From: Sclerodactyla briareus
Taxonomy: Eukaryota; Echinodermata; Holothuroidea; Dendrochirotida; Sclerodactylidae
Assembly: GCA_026419785.1 (NCBI GenBank)
Contig: JAODTK010005648.1
Coordinates: 1-64,000 of the forward strand
DNA: 64,000 nt
Direction: 5' to 3'
Made by a program: the position numbers and the translations under genes
Part shown: piece by piece, positions 11,191 through 24,109 of the stretch
Layout of the letters: each line of letters opens with the position of its first letter
Position numbering within the stretch: the stretch's first letter is position 1
The notes under the pieces: model-generated
What the model was told of the DNA's origin: nothing
The model's database searches: none
Seen by the model: the letters and a program-made list of their open reading frames with translations, nothing else

Positions 11191-12260
11191 CGCCTGAACA
11201 AGGTTAAGGAAGAGACGTAGCTAATCACTTTGTCGCGCGCGCGCGCGTGTGTGTGTATGCGTGTGGGTGTGCGCGAGAGTGTGTGTCCCGCTTTGCTTTT
11301 ACACTTGCCTGGCCAGTACTTCACTTGACCTAGCAAGCAGGGATGTTTGAAATCTTCAAGTGATGGGTGATTTCTTAGCTGGCAAGCAGGGATGTTTGAA
11401 ATTTTGATGGGTGATTTTTTTCCTTCTAAACGTTGCACCCATATAAAGACTTTTAGGGCTTTCTTGGCACAATCAGAGTTAGGAAGCTCGAACGAGTCAA
11501 ATTTGCGGCTCTGTGTCTAATATTTCGAACCCTAAACTTGATTCCTTCGGCTTTATAGTGGAAGAGTCTTTGGTCGACATAGTCGGAACACATTCTTTCT
11601 TGATTTCAATTTAACAGACTTTTTGTCTCGCCAGAGACTTAGTGGTCACTATGGCGTGTGTGTGTGCGTGCGCGCGCGCGTGTGTGTGAGCGTATGTCAC
11701 ACTTTCCGTTAGCAGGATTTCTCACGAACCGTGAGGCCGATTATGACGAAATTTTGTGTGTAGCACCGGGGTGGGTGTACACGATCTGATTAGATTTTGG
11801 GCAGCAAAGTCATTAAGTTGGGTAATTAGCTATTTTATGTAATTTATTGTTGAAGCTCGTTAGCAAGATTATGCAAGAACCGTATGTGCTACCGTGATGT
11901 AGTTTGGCATGCAGGACCTGGATGACAGGTAGACGAACTGATTAGATTTTCAGCCTGAAATATGCTCATTAAGTGGTCTAATTTGCAAAATGTATGTCCG
12001 TCGGATTTTCACGGAAACTTGGTGATGTGGTTCTACCATGGTTCCCAAGAAATTTGAAGTGAAGTCGGGGTCACTGGAGGTCATTTAAATGGGTTTAAAT
12101 TTGCATATTTCATGCAATTTTTCAAAGTTCGTTGGATTTCCACAAAACTTGGTAGATGTGATCCACCTTTGATCCAGACCATTTGAAGGTACAGCTGGGG
12201 TCAGTAGAGGTCATTGTATGTGCCTTATTTGCATAATATATTCCAATTTCCAACTCAAAA
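11180..12260 (+). repeat. Diverged ~140-bp tandem units with CG/GT microsatellites
   Basis: TTTTTGTCTCGCC occurs at about 11184 and 11621, each followed by a (CG)n/(GT)n run. From 11700 four diverged units follow, each starting GTTAGCA/GTTCGTTGGATTT, then CACGAACCGTG or ACAAAACTTGG, then a GATTAGATTTT or GGTCA segment. The last two units hold GGGTCA-N4-AGGTCA at 12068-12083 and 12198-12213. Confidence 0.65.
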
Positions 12261-13249
12261 TTTCGTCAAACTCAGTTGGTATGGACGTTAAACATTTTTG
12301 ATCTGATGGTTTAATGTTCAGGAATTTGAATTCCATCATATAATAGCTTCTGTTAGAATAAGGCACGGAGGAACGAGTAAACCATAGCTCCTGTGACAAT
12401 GTTGTGCTGTTATAAGCTGCCCAGACAGCAAACCCTCTCTTACCCAAACAATTTGATTAGGTAGATCCGACATTCAGAAATACTGTAACATTTTTTCCCC
12501 TCTCTTCTTGCCTGGGGACAAATGTGGAGGTTTCCTAAAGATATATTTTGGGACATCCCTTGAGCTGCATGGGGATAGTGTTTGTGTGTGGGGGAGGGTG
12601 TTTGCTGTAATTTCAGGAATTTTTATGTGTTATATAAAATTACACATGTGAAAAAATATGTGATGTTCGTTTCCCATGACGATGGTCTGCATGAACTAGT
12701 TGGTTGTGTATAGTGTGTAGGTTAGTGTATAATAGGAACCACCGATCGCGGAACCAGGCGAGAAACTTTGGCGATCGCCTTGTATAACATTGGGTACCAC
12801 TGGGAATATTTGGAACAATAGCTCGCAGATGCGCAATCAAAAACAACACATCATCTTTATGTTACTCCAGAAAAAATATTGTTCCTATATATTCTTGGCC
12901 TGTGACTTGGTTTCAAAATTTATGGAATATTGATTAAGTCATCAAAGGCTGAGAAACCTGAGCAGCAGCTGATTTCTGCATCTTTGATAACAGGACCAGT
13001 AAGGGTATATGAATTTTGCAAAGTCGTTTTTGCTTTGGTGATTTTTGTTGAGGCTGCTGACCCACTGCAATAACACTGACTAAGTATCAAGATTTTCCAA
13101 CTTGATCTGTAGGGATGCTTTGCAGTTCTTCACACATTGTGCCCAAGTTTAGTCAACATCCGTCAAAACCCAATGAACACAGGCCGAAAGAAGACAAAAG
13201 TTGAGGGAATGGATAGATAGACAGATAGATGCATAGATAGATAAATGGA
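12261..13249. other. Intergenic, nothing recognised
   Basis: No gene or known repeat identified, apart from a short GATA-like run at 13213-13245. Confidence 0.5.
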
Positions 13250-13735
13250 TAAATCTCCGCCGCTAGAACGATAACGTTCAAGCATAAGGTCTATGTTGCA
13301 ACACCACCATTGGCTCCCTGTTGAACATGGAGCTACTTTCAAGGTTCTCCTTGTGCGGTTTTTCGTGCTCTCACCACAAATTCCCACCATATATTAGCGA
13401 TTTGTTACGTTCATATCCACCCTCCAGATATCTACATAGCCCAGACAAAAATCTCCTCGTCATTCATCCACCTGTACAAAATCCTAAGGTGAACGATCTT
13501 CCAGTAAATTTGCTTCTCTTCACTGGAATGCTTTTCCTGTCTCTGTCAGAAATGCTGCGGCTATCCCTCTCTTCAAGCCGGGGCTGAAAGCTCACCACTT
13601 CAATCAGGCTTTTCGTGATCTGTAGTTGTTGTTTTTTTTGTGTGTAAAGCGCTTTAGATTGTTGCTCCTTGTGAGTTGTATTTATAAATGCACCATTATT
13701 ATTATTTTCTTATTATTATAGATAGAATGACATGC
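13250..13735 (+). mobile_element. Non-LTR retrotransposon 3' fragment (RT C-terminus and tail)
   Basis: From 13305 the + strand reads HWLPVEHGATFKVLLVRF, then a frame-shifted YISDLLRSYPPSRYLHS segment, and finally LFKPGLKAHHFNQAF. This order matches the region after the reverse transcriptase domain of CR1/L2/Jockey-type elements. It is followed by GCGCTTTAGATTG and an ATT-rich tail at about 13690-13720, typical of a 3' terminus. 5'-truncated and inactive. Confidence 0.75.
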
Positions 13736-16185
13736 GGATCACAATCTGGTTTGAGCTGAAGTATAAAACCTGTCCTAGTGCTAACTTGCCAACCCTCACA
13801 CTTGTCATTTTGCTTTGACTGGAGGATGAAAATTTGTGTCCGAAGCATGGGGGGGAGTGAAAGGCCAGGGTCCAGCGGGCAACTAAATCTTCATTCAGCT
13901 ATTTAAAAAATACCAAATAACATGTTCTTGTGGTGCTTATATAACATGCATAGTGCAACAAGTTGTACTTGTGAACAATCTTACACAAAAGTGACAAAAA
14001 AATATTCCCCCCCTCCATACATTTCCCAACGTCTCCCAATGAAACCATTGGATAATTACCTACCAGGGATGCGCTAGGATTTGCCTGTAGGGTGAGGGAG
14101 GGGACCCTCACATCGACCTCACATTACTGGCTCTCTGACCAACAAAAACAATCTTGCCTTTTGAATTTTTTACCCTCCACAAAAAATGTTACACTTTGTC
14201 TCCAACTTCTCAAAGAATTCAGTTCATCAGGAGTTTGTGATGGCAGAGAGGAGGGGGGGGGGGGGGGGGGGGGTGGCAGTGGGGGGGGGGGTGAGCGGTG
14301 TTTGTGCTTATTAAGGTTGCATGTAGCTAGCATATTAGGTTATATGCCTTCGGGTGGGTACACACATTTCAGCATACCTGATCGTTTGCCCATGAATGGA
14401 AAAAAAATCTGCTGTGGGGGAGGGGGGGGGGGAGGGGGAAGCCTCTCTGCTGTTGGCGCCACCCTTGGAAGCGGATCAAGCCCCAGCTCTCCCAGTCATC
14501 GGTACTGACTTGAGAGCAGATGGATTGACACTGACCTCAAAAATTTTGAATGAGAAATATTCAATTTATTACAAATCACACGCCATCATTACAGGCTAAA
14601 AAACTTACATACTGGACGCTTTACTTTATGTCTTTACTTTGTGTTAAAAAAAAGGCCAGCGGTCTGATAACTAGATGCTAATGTGAGCTTCTAAAGGCTA
14701 CAAACTGGAAGCATGGTTAATAAACGGGGTTTCATAAGATGTAGCATTACTTATCATAGAAAAAAATGAATCAGAAAAATAAGAAAATATATTAAACTTT
14801 TGTACAATCAGTCAAATTGCAGCATATGCGTAATTGTTTTATCGCCTGTAGCACATAGGTTAGGTTATATTCTGTGCCTCATAATAATTATGCTAATAAT
14901 GAATGTTGCATTCATCTTATAAGGTAGCCTGATATATTAACTGTGTTCAATTAGCTTGGCGGCAAAACAAACCTTCTGACATGTAGATTACATCATCGCA
15001 CTGAGACTTTGAAGTAATGACATGCTACACGAGTTGTGACATACTCTGTGACGTTTCTTGCACACAACCGCAAATTATTAAACAAGTTAACCAATCGCCT
15101 ATAGCCGCTCTTATTTTTCGTGCTTCCACTAGATGCATCTGTTAGGGTTATATTTAGGGAGAGGTAACCTTGGAAAAATACATCTCAAAATATAATAACT
15201 AGTGGGAATGTACCCTCAGTTTCCCAACAGCTCTAGAAATGTTTTGTTTCACTGCACTAAGCTGAAGCCATATGGTCAAACTGGCTGCATGCACACATAT
15301 ATTCATGCACATTCATTGATACGGGGGGGGGGGGGGGGCCAGGCGTCCCAATGTTACCCAATCCAAAGGGCTGATATAATTTAGAGACTGGAATAGGACT
15401 TTTTACTTCAGGAGATAGTTAAATACCAAAATGAGTCCTTGACATTGTGGTGGTGAGAGGTATGTTTCAATGGGAGACCATTGTCTGAAAGAAAACTAGG
15501 AAGGGTGTGAGTTAGTTTAATCACACAAGCAATCCTTGTATAGAGTATTTCTGTGTATAACTACCCATCTACATGTCCAAAAAATCTGCATTGCAGATCT
15601 CAGATGATACAATCATATCAACACAGCAAAATATAGCATTATAGGATTCTGTCGGAGGTTTTTAAAAAAGATATAAAAAAATCGTACCTAATAATCTTCA
15701 CATGTCAGAGATTTAGTAGCAAACACAACATTCTCACAACACTAAAGAGTATCTAGGGCATAGCTGTTTCCTATAAAATATAAATATAGATAATAAGCAA
15801 TTATCATTTGAAGTGATATTGTAATTATAATGTGATGATGATACGGTGTAGACAGCCACTCAATCAGATGAGTCAGATTGATATTTTTTTGGAAACTCCC
15901 TGACAAAAAGGGACAGGTTGGGCATGTTTTCTACCAGAATAAGGTGTCAGAAGTAACAAAAATATCTCGCTTGATAGAATGTATGTGCATGATACATACA
16001 TTTTATAGGATAACAGAGATACATTTTCTTCTTAATCTCAGATAGTAAATCACTGAGTCTGTCCAAAAACTTGAATTGGGATATGAGATTATGCCTTGTG
16101 CATCCCAGAGGAAAGCATGTATCTTGGAATATTACGACTTTGACTGATAAACAGAGAAGAATTTAATGCCCTTGAATCTCAGCCT
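13736..16185. other. Intergenic region with long G runs
   Basis: Contains G-rich runs at 14249-14292, 14416-14437 and 15322-15338. No coding signal recognised. This is the gap between the convergent ASXL and collagen genes. Confidence 0.5.
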
Positions 16186-16191
16186 TTTATT
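16186..16191 (-). promoter_or_regulatory. Candidate polyadenylation signal of the collagen gene
   Basis: AATAAA on the - strand about 445 bp downstream of the first in-frame stop after the last collagen segment. No competing gene lies between. Confidence 0.4.
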
Positions 16192-16635
16192 CTGAGAATA
16201 AACATGTTAAGAAGGGTTAGTGACTATAAATCCCAAGCAGGCTGACAGTACATGTAGTATACTGTGGTTCTAGGTTGCTCAATGCTGCTCTTTTTTTTTT
16301 GTCACTGGCCAAGGACCACCCATTTCGACATCTATAGTTAACTTGTTTCCATGAATACGGCGGTATCGTAGAGGATAACCGTTTTTCATGTGTACGGAGT
16401 TTTAGAGGAACCATATCCATAGTACCAACAGACTGACCAGATAAATGAGATTTGCTAGTCTTGAGGCCAAAATCAACAATGAACATCTCGCAAGTAGGTT
16501 TGTACCTATTACCCAAGGGCGGATGAATTCCGTCAGCCTAGCATGTATAGCAACCTCTCATAACTTGTTAGAGAGAGCAAGGAATTAACACACTTAATTC
16601 CATAAATAAATGAACTTATTTCAGATGAAATTTAA

Positions 16636-16955
16636 CTAACACAGACGCCACTTTTTCTCTCGTAATATCGAAATAGAAAAATTGGGGGCTATAAAAGGTA
16701 GATGGTGTTTTTTATCTTTGTATTTTATTGTTTGCCCTTTTAAAACGCCTGGTCCGTGGTCCTTTTTACCGTCAACACCTGGTGCTGGTGCTATAATTGG
16801 GTATTGTAAGGGGCATGTCCTGCAATAGCCCTGTGGTCCAGTCAGCCCACGTGGCCCCTGGTGGGGCCTGGGGTGCCTTGTGGTCCCTGGCCCGCCCCCC
16901 TCCTCTCCTCTCGCCCTCCGGGCCTGGTTAACCGATGCCATTGATGACGGGGGCC
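16636..16955 (-). CDS. COL9A1-like: Collagen terminal exon: end of COL1 helix and NC1
   Basis: Starts after acceptor CTGACTGCAG. Gly-X-Y repeats run in changing frames: GPEGER, then GQGPQGTPGPT, then GPRGLTGPQGYC, indicating at least three indels in G/C runs. The helix ends in GYCRTCPLQYP, resembling the G-Y/F-C-x(4)-C signature at the COL1/NC1 junction of FACIT collagens, but with two residues between the cysteines instead of four (or an indel there). The frame then stays open to a TAG at 16636-16638. An earlier stop after GVDGKK is possible if the frame is corrected. Confidence 0.75.
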
Positions 16956-18682
16956 CTGCAGTCAGAAGACAGATAGTGTGGGTTACCTAATCTCCATTCA
17001 TTCCTATATTCTTATTACAATTTATTGATTAATTTCTCATTTAGTTAATTTATTATTTCATTTGTCTTCATTTGTCAATTTAATTCATTTATTCATATTC
17101 TCATCCTGGAGTTCTGGTGGTCTTTTCTTTCTTCTGCCAATAATATCCTGTGACATTCCTTCCACTTTTTTTTATTCCAGTCTTTCGTGCCCTCTTTTCA
17201 ACCTTGTCATTGGTCAGTCCGTACGACCAATCACTCTCGTTTTGAAAAGACGGTTTTCTCATTTGTTTTATGAACTCCTACCTCTTGGCCGGTTTTCCTC
17301 TCCTGTGAAGCCTCGTCGACCTTCTCCACGTTGGCCCTTTGATCTTGCCACCTCTCTCACCTGTGGTGATAACAATACAACCATACCGATACGAACATAG
17401 CAAGGCTCGGATATTTGTGTGAGAACGGGAGAAGGAAGCTGCAAAGAACATTCAAGTGTCCTGAAACGTCAAGTCATAGAGTGTATCCAAAGTAAGAGTT
17501 TGGTGTTACTCTGACTTCTCTCTGCTGTTACTCTCGGTGCCCAGTTACATGTTTACCTATAGAGTAGCAATGGTATAGTAATCACACCTGAACAATATAT
17601 CAGTCTGCTCTTACTTATAACCACGAAAATCTACATTGTTATATGGTGTATTCCAAGTCTCTATTAACAATAAGCATTTAGTCGTCTCTTATAACAGGCA
17701 GGAAATATGTCAGCTTGAGGCTAACATCTTGATTCATTGTGGTACTCTCCAACCTGGCTGAAGCTGCGAACGAAATCTCCATACAAATGAGGAATTCACT
17801 GGAGAGTATGTATCAGAAATATGAGCATGAATCCAAACAAACGAATTGTTCTATCAGAATTATTAACATATCAAAGTTGGAAGGAAACGTTTCTGAAGGT
17901 TGTTTTCCAGTGAAGGTGGATTGTCATGCAATCACCATGGCCATTGTTTGCATCATGTCACATAGCTGGGCTATGGCCATCATGCTCCATCTGCCATTGA
18001 CAGTTGAATCATCTGTATAATGATGATTTTTCTAGTTTCTTATGTCCCATTTTGTGATAACTGGGAGGGGGCACATACCCCTGAGTATCGGGTATTGAGG
18101 AAGGCCAATTAGGCCGCATACCCACGACCACGAGGAATTTGTTACATTATGGTGGAACATTCACTAGAGAAATATCTTTCCTTAACTGTTTTCTCTGTGT
18201 ATCCATTTCAACAGAGTTAGCTTGATCAATTGGAGTGAGCCTGTGCGAGTTGTTTGTAGTGCAGGATCACAGGAACTTTCAGCCTTATACCCCTTTCAAT
18301 TTGAGAAATTCGACATTCTAGAGGCGTGTATGTACCCATTGATGTGTGTTTGGCCTTCTTTATACTAGGAAGGATATAATGAATATTTGAGGCTGGTTCA
18401 AGGTATTTGGAGAAGAATCTGTGAGGGTCGAATGAGCTTCATTTTTAGCACGAGTGTGTTGTTGACAAAGCCTGTGGGTCACTGCGTCCTTTGCCGCCCC
18501 GTAGCTTATATCCCTGCATTTCTACCCCTTCTCTATTTCTGCTTATTTTTATTCTTTTCTCTCACATACCCTTCTATCCTCATTCATTTCCCCCTGATTT
18601 TGGGGCTCACTAAAATACATCTCTCCTGGCTACCAAGTGTGGCACACTGTTCGCCTGGTTTAACTTTGATATTTTGTCGTAC
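16956..18682 (-). other. Collagen intron
   Basis: No exon found. Pyrimidine-rich + strand around 17060-17330 and 18490-18620. Confidence 0.5.
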
Positions 18683-18919
18683 CTTTTTTTTTTTCAGTCC
18701 ATAATTGACCACAACGACCATCTTGGTCCTGCTCACTTCCCGGTGGTCCCTGTGTCCTGAAAACCGAACTGGCCCTTGGGGACGCAGGTAGACCTTGTTG
18801 GCCCCATGGGCCTGCTGGTGGGGTGGGGGGGGGTTGGGGGGTCCCATGTACGGTCACCCCGTTCTCCGCTGCGGCCATGTGGGTCCTGTTATCGACTGCC
18901 AGGTGGACCCCGCTCGCCT
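18683..18919 (-). CDS. COL9A1-like: Collagen exon(s), COL1 helix
   Basis: After acceptor ACAAATTCAG the - strand reads GERGPPGSR, HGRSGERGDR, GPWGQQGLP and TQGPPGSE in three different frames. This is a clear Gly-X-Y helix with several indels, including in a 9-C run. About 237 bp (79 residues). The 3' limit is uncertain because the end runs into a 14-T tract; the donor GTACGA at 18677-18682 is weak. It could be two fused segments. Confidence 0.7.
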
Positions 18920-20108
18920 CTGAATTTGTCCGCAAGCACCTCAATATTTTCTGTCAATACAATAAGCCGATAGGATAAGCTGACGCAGTGAGATGCTGGA
19001 TGTTTGATCAGCTATCACATTGAAGGGGTTTTTCAAAGGGCAGGTATTAGGGCCTGATGATACGAGGAAGACAAACTGAATTTATTGGTCCAAACCCTGT
19101 CTTGCTCGACATTCCAGTTATTGTGAATTAGGGAATCTCCTCATCTCATGCGTATCGCACATATCACAAAAACCCTATTTACACAATATTTATGACGTAC
19201 ATCATACACAACCCAAACATTCCCTATGTATTTCCATAGTTTTGTGTATAAAGCCAAAAAACTTGTATTGCTGAAGCTCTTGACGTGATTCTCTGCATGG
19301 TATAAATGGCAAAACAGATCAACGCCTCGTAGCGAATCTTGCTTGATTTTAAAAAGAAAGCCGAGGAAATTGCTGGTTTACTACTATGATATCCCTTTTC
19401 CTTAGTGGAAGCTCTTTTCACATATTTCACCTAGAATGGATATTCACTTTTGAAGCCTATAACTCTCAAAGAATGCCTGAATGACAGATGATTGGAACAA
19501 TAGTTTCAGATTGTCTTTCTCTCCAATAAAAATTGAGTCATTCTTCAATTCTTATGAAACCTTCCCGATACTCGTTTTCATAGTGACTTCAGCTGCCCTT
19601 CACCCTGTGGATTCATTGACTGGCAGGGCACAGTAATGTAATGAAATGCTACAAAGAATGCTACCCTAGGCAGCTACATCCGAAATGCCACACAGGAAGC
19701 TACATGAAGGAAATGCAATATTAGGAATGATATTGTTAAAAACAAGCAATATTTTTTCAAGGTTGCGGTTTCGACGTCACAGTGGTCTCCTAGATTTTCA
19801 CGCATATCCTATGTGATGATTAGGAACTGTTGAAAATGTTCTGACAATGTACTAATTTCAATATAATGATGATACATTGCTTGCCATCCTATTGCTATGT
19901 ATGACGCTGATGGGCATCACGTTATACAACGTATTTTCCTAGGTGGTTTTCTTCTTATTAGATAATAAGATAATAATAGTAAATATTTATATGGCTCTCT
20001 ACAATGACCCAGCGCCTTACAATACCCAGATAGATAAACCAAGAAAGAGAACGAAAAAATGGAATTAACACGGATAACCCAAACAGGTAGGTCTTAAGGA
20101 ACGCTTAC
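18920..20108 (-). other. Collagen intron
   Basis: No exon found. A dispersed AT-rich repeat is suggested at about 19960-20060 (TTATATGGCTCTCTACAATG, AGCGCCTTACAATACCC). Confidence 0.5.
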
Positions 20109-20204
20109 CTGGGCTGTGATAGTCGCAGCATCTGAATATGACGAGGACGAGGTTCCAAAATTTTTGCGGGGACCATCGATTAGAAAGCATCATCACCATC
20201 CTTT
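20109..20204 (-). CDS. COL9A1-like: Collagen non-helical exon, NC2-like
   Basis: 96 bp (32 residues) between acceptor TCGATCCCACAG and donor GTAAGC. No Gly-X-Y pattern runs through it. One frame begins KDGDDAF and another ends NFGTSSSSYSDAATITAQ, so a single indel probably joins them; a third frame is open throughout. Length and position before the last helix fit the ~30-residue NC2 domain of collagen IX. Confidence 0.6.
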
Positions 20205-22204
20205 CTGTGGGATCGAGGAACAAAAATTCCTGGTGTGGTCCAGGCAAAGAACGCAAGCTGTAACGGGTTGGGGGCTGTAAGCCAAGTAAACCAGAAAGGT
20301 ACACCGGGCATAAGTCGGCTGGATCACTTATCAACAAGACAAGGTATTTTTGAACATTTTCCTTAGATTATCAAATGTTTGTGACTGTTGACGGTTGTTC
20401 CTCTTATAGCCACATTGTCACTCTAAAAACACCAATTAGTTGGCCCAAAGTGGTCGTAGTGACCATACCAAAATTTGAGTCAAAGTATGGTCAACTTTCC
20501 TCATCTCGAGTAGGGATTGGCCCATGAATAGATTTGGTTCACTCCTGCCCTAATTTTGGATCATCTTGACGCCTAATGTTCTTCAAATTTGGATGAAGTA
20601 AGGCCTAACATGTAAGAGATCATTTAGAGGCCAAGCAACCCCGCAACTTACTTGCAGACCTGTTCAATTTAACCTCAAAACGTCATCTCGTGTGTGCGGT
20701 TGGATGTGCCCCTGGAGTAGAAAAAGAATATTTCACTGTCTGTTTTTAATTGCTCCATCCAAAGCTACTGCACGCGGGTCTATCAGTACAATACATCCAC
20801 AGGGGGGTGGGAGGGGGGGGGGGATGTTATGACAATCTTTCTTGTAATAGTTCATGGAGCTTTTTAATAACTGGATAGTATGGCAGTCTGATGCTTATAA
20901 CTACTTGAAGAGAAACTTTGTCTCTGTGCGCGCTACACTGGAAAACAAGCAATTTGCATTGTAATGAGTAAAACATTTGTATCAGCAACACTACATTTTG
21001 TTTTACTCGACTTTTGATAGCAGGAAGCACGAAGACAAATCCCAGTAGAGCACCTGAATGTAAGAGATGCTAGTGATTTTGCATTATTACTAAACTTGAG
21101 GAAGTGCAGTCACCTTCCAGCCTGGGTAGGGGGATGGTACATCTTGCTTCCGAGGCTAAAGTGAGGGGACTGATCTGAGGTTGGTCGTACATACCATGCA
21201 ACTCGACATCGCACACGTCGGTTAAAACCTACGGGGTGCCTAGTACTGTTTGTGTCCATTTTCTACACAGCCGCATCCAGTATAGGCGCGATATCTTGGA
21301 TTGCCGGCCTGGTAAGCACTTTGATACTCACTGCGAACCACATAAAATTTGGGTATTAACCAAAATTTGTAATTTCTTCAAATAGGTCCATGTGGCGAAA
21401 CATATACATTTGTTGTGGTCAGCCATCTTTTTTGAAAAATTTGCGAACTGATCACCATTTTCCCTTTCTCCGAATAGAAATGATTGGTGCTATAGAGTTG
21501 ACTGACGTTCTTCTTGTAGATGAGGTACGAAAATGGCAGTCCTTTTCCTATATCATTGATTTTATTTTCCCTCCGAAAATGGCTCACTTTTCTATGTCAT
21601 TGATGCTCTTTTCCCTCAAATATTTTTAAAGGGCTGAATGGAACTCATCACTTGGTTTGGTTCCGTCTCTCTAATTAGTCTTTCAATAACTCTCTCCATG
21701 ATTGCAAAACTGATCTAGCAATTCCAAACTGCCCCAATAATTACTCCTTTCGAGTGCCTCGCCTTTAACCCTCAAAACTTTAACCATGTAGCTATGCTTC
21801 CAATCACTCGACAACACCTTGACCTACCACTGAGTTGAAAGGTCATGATAAGGTCCATCACCCATAAACCTGCAAACACTTTATGCCACTACATCAAAGG
21901 GCCACACCTTACCACACTTCACTGCAGCAGCAGCCGTTTAACCCAACCTCTGTCGATCCCACTGCTGGCCCTCAGCTGGGGTAAGCAGGACCAAGGCTGT
22001 CTGGATCCCAATCAAACTCCTCATTGACGAGTTGGTTGTAGTGACTCCTTCAAGCCTCTTTCTTGGCTTGTCTCTAGTGCTAGATCATCATTATCGTCTC
22101 TAACACATCCCTCGCCAACCAATACATCCTGATTCTGCTTAATAATTTTTGCTTTGCAAAGCGTTGAAAACTTCGCTTTTGCACAATCAATCGTGGTCAG
22201 ATTT
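20205..22204 (-). other. Collagen intron
   Basis: No exon found. G run at 20801-20823. The + strand frame at 21390-21629 has no recognisable motif. Confidence 0.5.
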
Positions 22205-22230
22205 TAATTTTTTTCTATGTATTTTATATA

Positions 22231-22305
<75 letters not shown>

Positions 22306-22345
22306 TTATATATATATATATAATATATATATATATTTTAATGTC
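22205..22345. repeat. TA-rich dinucleotide microsatellite
   Basis: About 120 bp of interrupted (TA)n. Frames across it are low-complexity Ile/Tyr artefacts. Confidence 0.95.
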
Positions 22346-22753
22346 TCTTATGTTTTTTCCTGGTCTATTTACTTTAACCATTTGCTTCGTTTAACATATA
22401 AATAAATCAAACACAATAAAATCGAAAGCAGACTTGGGAAATACTGGAAGGCTGTGCAAGATAACATTCAACAGCTTTACAGTTCAATAGAACACAATCA
22501 TCAATCACTAGGCGAACCTACACTTGTACATTGCCTATCAATGAATTGATTGCTATATTTCGTCAATGTATGGCTTTTTACAGATCCCAGAATACTCCCC
22601 CAAAGTTTAACTATCTAGTGTAGGTTTTCGTCTAGATTTTCATATTCCTCTCCTGCTAGGACTACCCCGCCCCTGGGATACGGACATGTCGTCTCGTCAC
22701 AGTACTGAGATATCATAATCCCAGTCGGTGCAGCGGGTATATGACAGTACTAC

Positions 22754-22898
22754 CGGGGATCCAGGGTCTCCTATTGGACCCTGATAACCCCTCTCTACTT
22801 GCGGGGGCCTCGGTCGCCCTGTAGCCAGGGATACCAGCTGGACCAGGGCTGCCATCAACCCCAGGGAGCCCAGAGCACCTCGGATCCCTTTAACCCAT
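22754..22898 (-). CDS. COL9A1-like: Collagen exon, COL2 helix (about 144 bp)
   Basis: Acceptor TGTTTCTTCAG, donor GTAGTA. Gly-X-Y in three frames: GIRGALGS, GVDGSPGPAGIPGYR, then GYQGPIGDPGSP at the 3' end. Observed length 145 bp against 16 triplets (144 bp) if corrected. Confidence 0.85.
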
Positions 22899-23536
22899 CT
22901 GAAGAAACAACAACATGGCAGATTATTCCTGAATCAACCCCGGGGAGAGAGAGGAGAGGTATTGGGGTACATGCGATGTCGATGTATTTTTGAACTGCAG
23001 TCAGTTATTCGAATGTCAACTCCCCACACAGCATCAATTTATACATTTTCAATGAGCTCAAACTGCACAGACACCCCCCATAGAGTACCTACAACTAGGT
23101 AGTCTCCACATCAGTGCAAAATCCCAACTTAGCCAGACATCACAAGTAAGAAGTTTTTTCGGAAGTGATGTCAAAGTCAGTGTTTTAGGAAAGTGTTTAT
23201 CCTCACCCCCCCCCCCACACAACTTTTAGGGGCAGTAGGAATGTGCAAAGTGAACAATTGTTTTCCTATTACTATAGGTATATGTGGAGCACACGTTTGC
23301 ACCTGACGAAAGTACTTGATTATTGACTTTCTTGTGAACTTGTGGAAACAAATTATGGGCCTCGTGAAAGCAAGTCGGTCACTCAATCACATGACAATCG
23401 GAGAAAGTGAGTATGAAACTATAAAGACGATCTCAGATTACAGTGCTTCTATGTGGCAATTTTCTTCAGGAGGAATGTTCATGAGTACACAGACTGAGTA
23501 AACTCTGATCTAGCTGGCTTTCAATATTATACTCAC
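22899..23536 (-). other. Collagen intron
   Basis: Ordinary sequence with a C run at 23206-23215. Nothing else recognised. Confidence 0.5.
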
Positions 23537-23658
23537 AGTTCCCTGGAAGTCTGGTGGGCGGGGCTGCCGAGAGTTCCCATTCTTGCAGGTGCTCCGTGGA
23601 CCCAGAGGAACCAGAGATCCTCGTGTCAGGTGTCCTGGTGCCCCCCAGGAATGCATAC
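23537..23658 (-). CDS. COL9A1-like: Collagen exon, COL2 helix (frame broken)
   Basis: Donor GTGAGT is clear; the acceptor GACCTGTTAG is likely. Helix pieces GAPGHL, GSL, LGPR and, in another frame, MGTLGSP are visible in 122 bp. At least three indels are needed to restore a continuous repeat. Confidence 0.65.
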
Positions 23659-24035
23659 CTAACAGGTCATTGAAAATGGTGAACTTGGGACAATATTCCC
23701 CGCATGCAAAACGTTGCTCATATAATGTAATGACAGATGAACAAGGACGGTGAAGTGAATGATCATGCACTGCGTTAGTTCGAAATTTGTTGCTCTATCC
23801 CAAACATGGGATATATTATGTCTTTGTCTTCGTCTACGCCCCACCGCTGAGATTATCCTGGCTGCACTGATGCCACTATCGTTGAATCTCCTTCCCCTTA
23901 CACCCCGGAACGCCACAACATAGATTTCTACAGTAAGTCAGTCCTAGGTTGTATCAGAATTTTGAAACTTTTTTACTCTTCCAATTATTGACCTAGCTAT
24001 GTCTTGAGGTAACTATCATAAATTTACGAACCTAC

Positions 24036-24109
24036 CCACTGGTTCCAATTTGGCCCCAATGCTACTTTCTGGCATTCCCGCAGGTGCCTCCGATGGCTCC
24101 CGTGTTGCC
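24036..24109 (-). CDS. COL9A1-like: Collagen exon, COL2 helix (frame broken)
   Basis: Acceptor TTTTTTTTTCAAG, donor GTAGGT. The 5' part reads GNTGAIGG; another frame reads APAGMPESSIGAKLEPV. 74 bp; needs more than one indel to restore Gly at every third position. Confidence 0.65.

Noticed and set aside
13321..13587. 88-codon + strand frame as a host gene
   Set aside because: It is part of the retrotransposon RT C-terminal region read partly out of frame.
14092..14508. 138-codon Gly-rich + strand frame
   Set aside because: The Gly run is a translation of a poly-G tract.
18676..18700. + strand splice acceptor (poly-T then CAG)
   Set aside because: The adjacent sequence is collagen coding on the - strand. 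The T run is probably within or next to that exon's 3' end.
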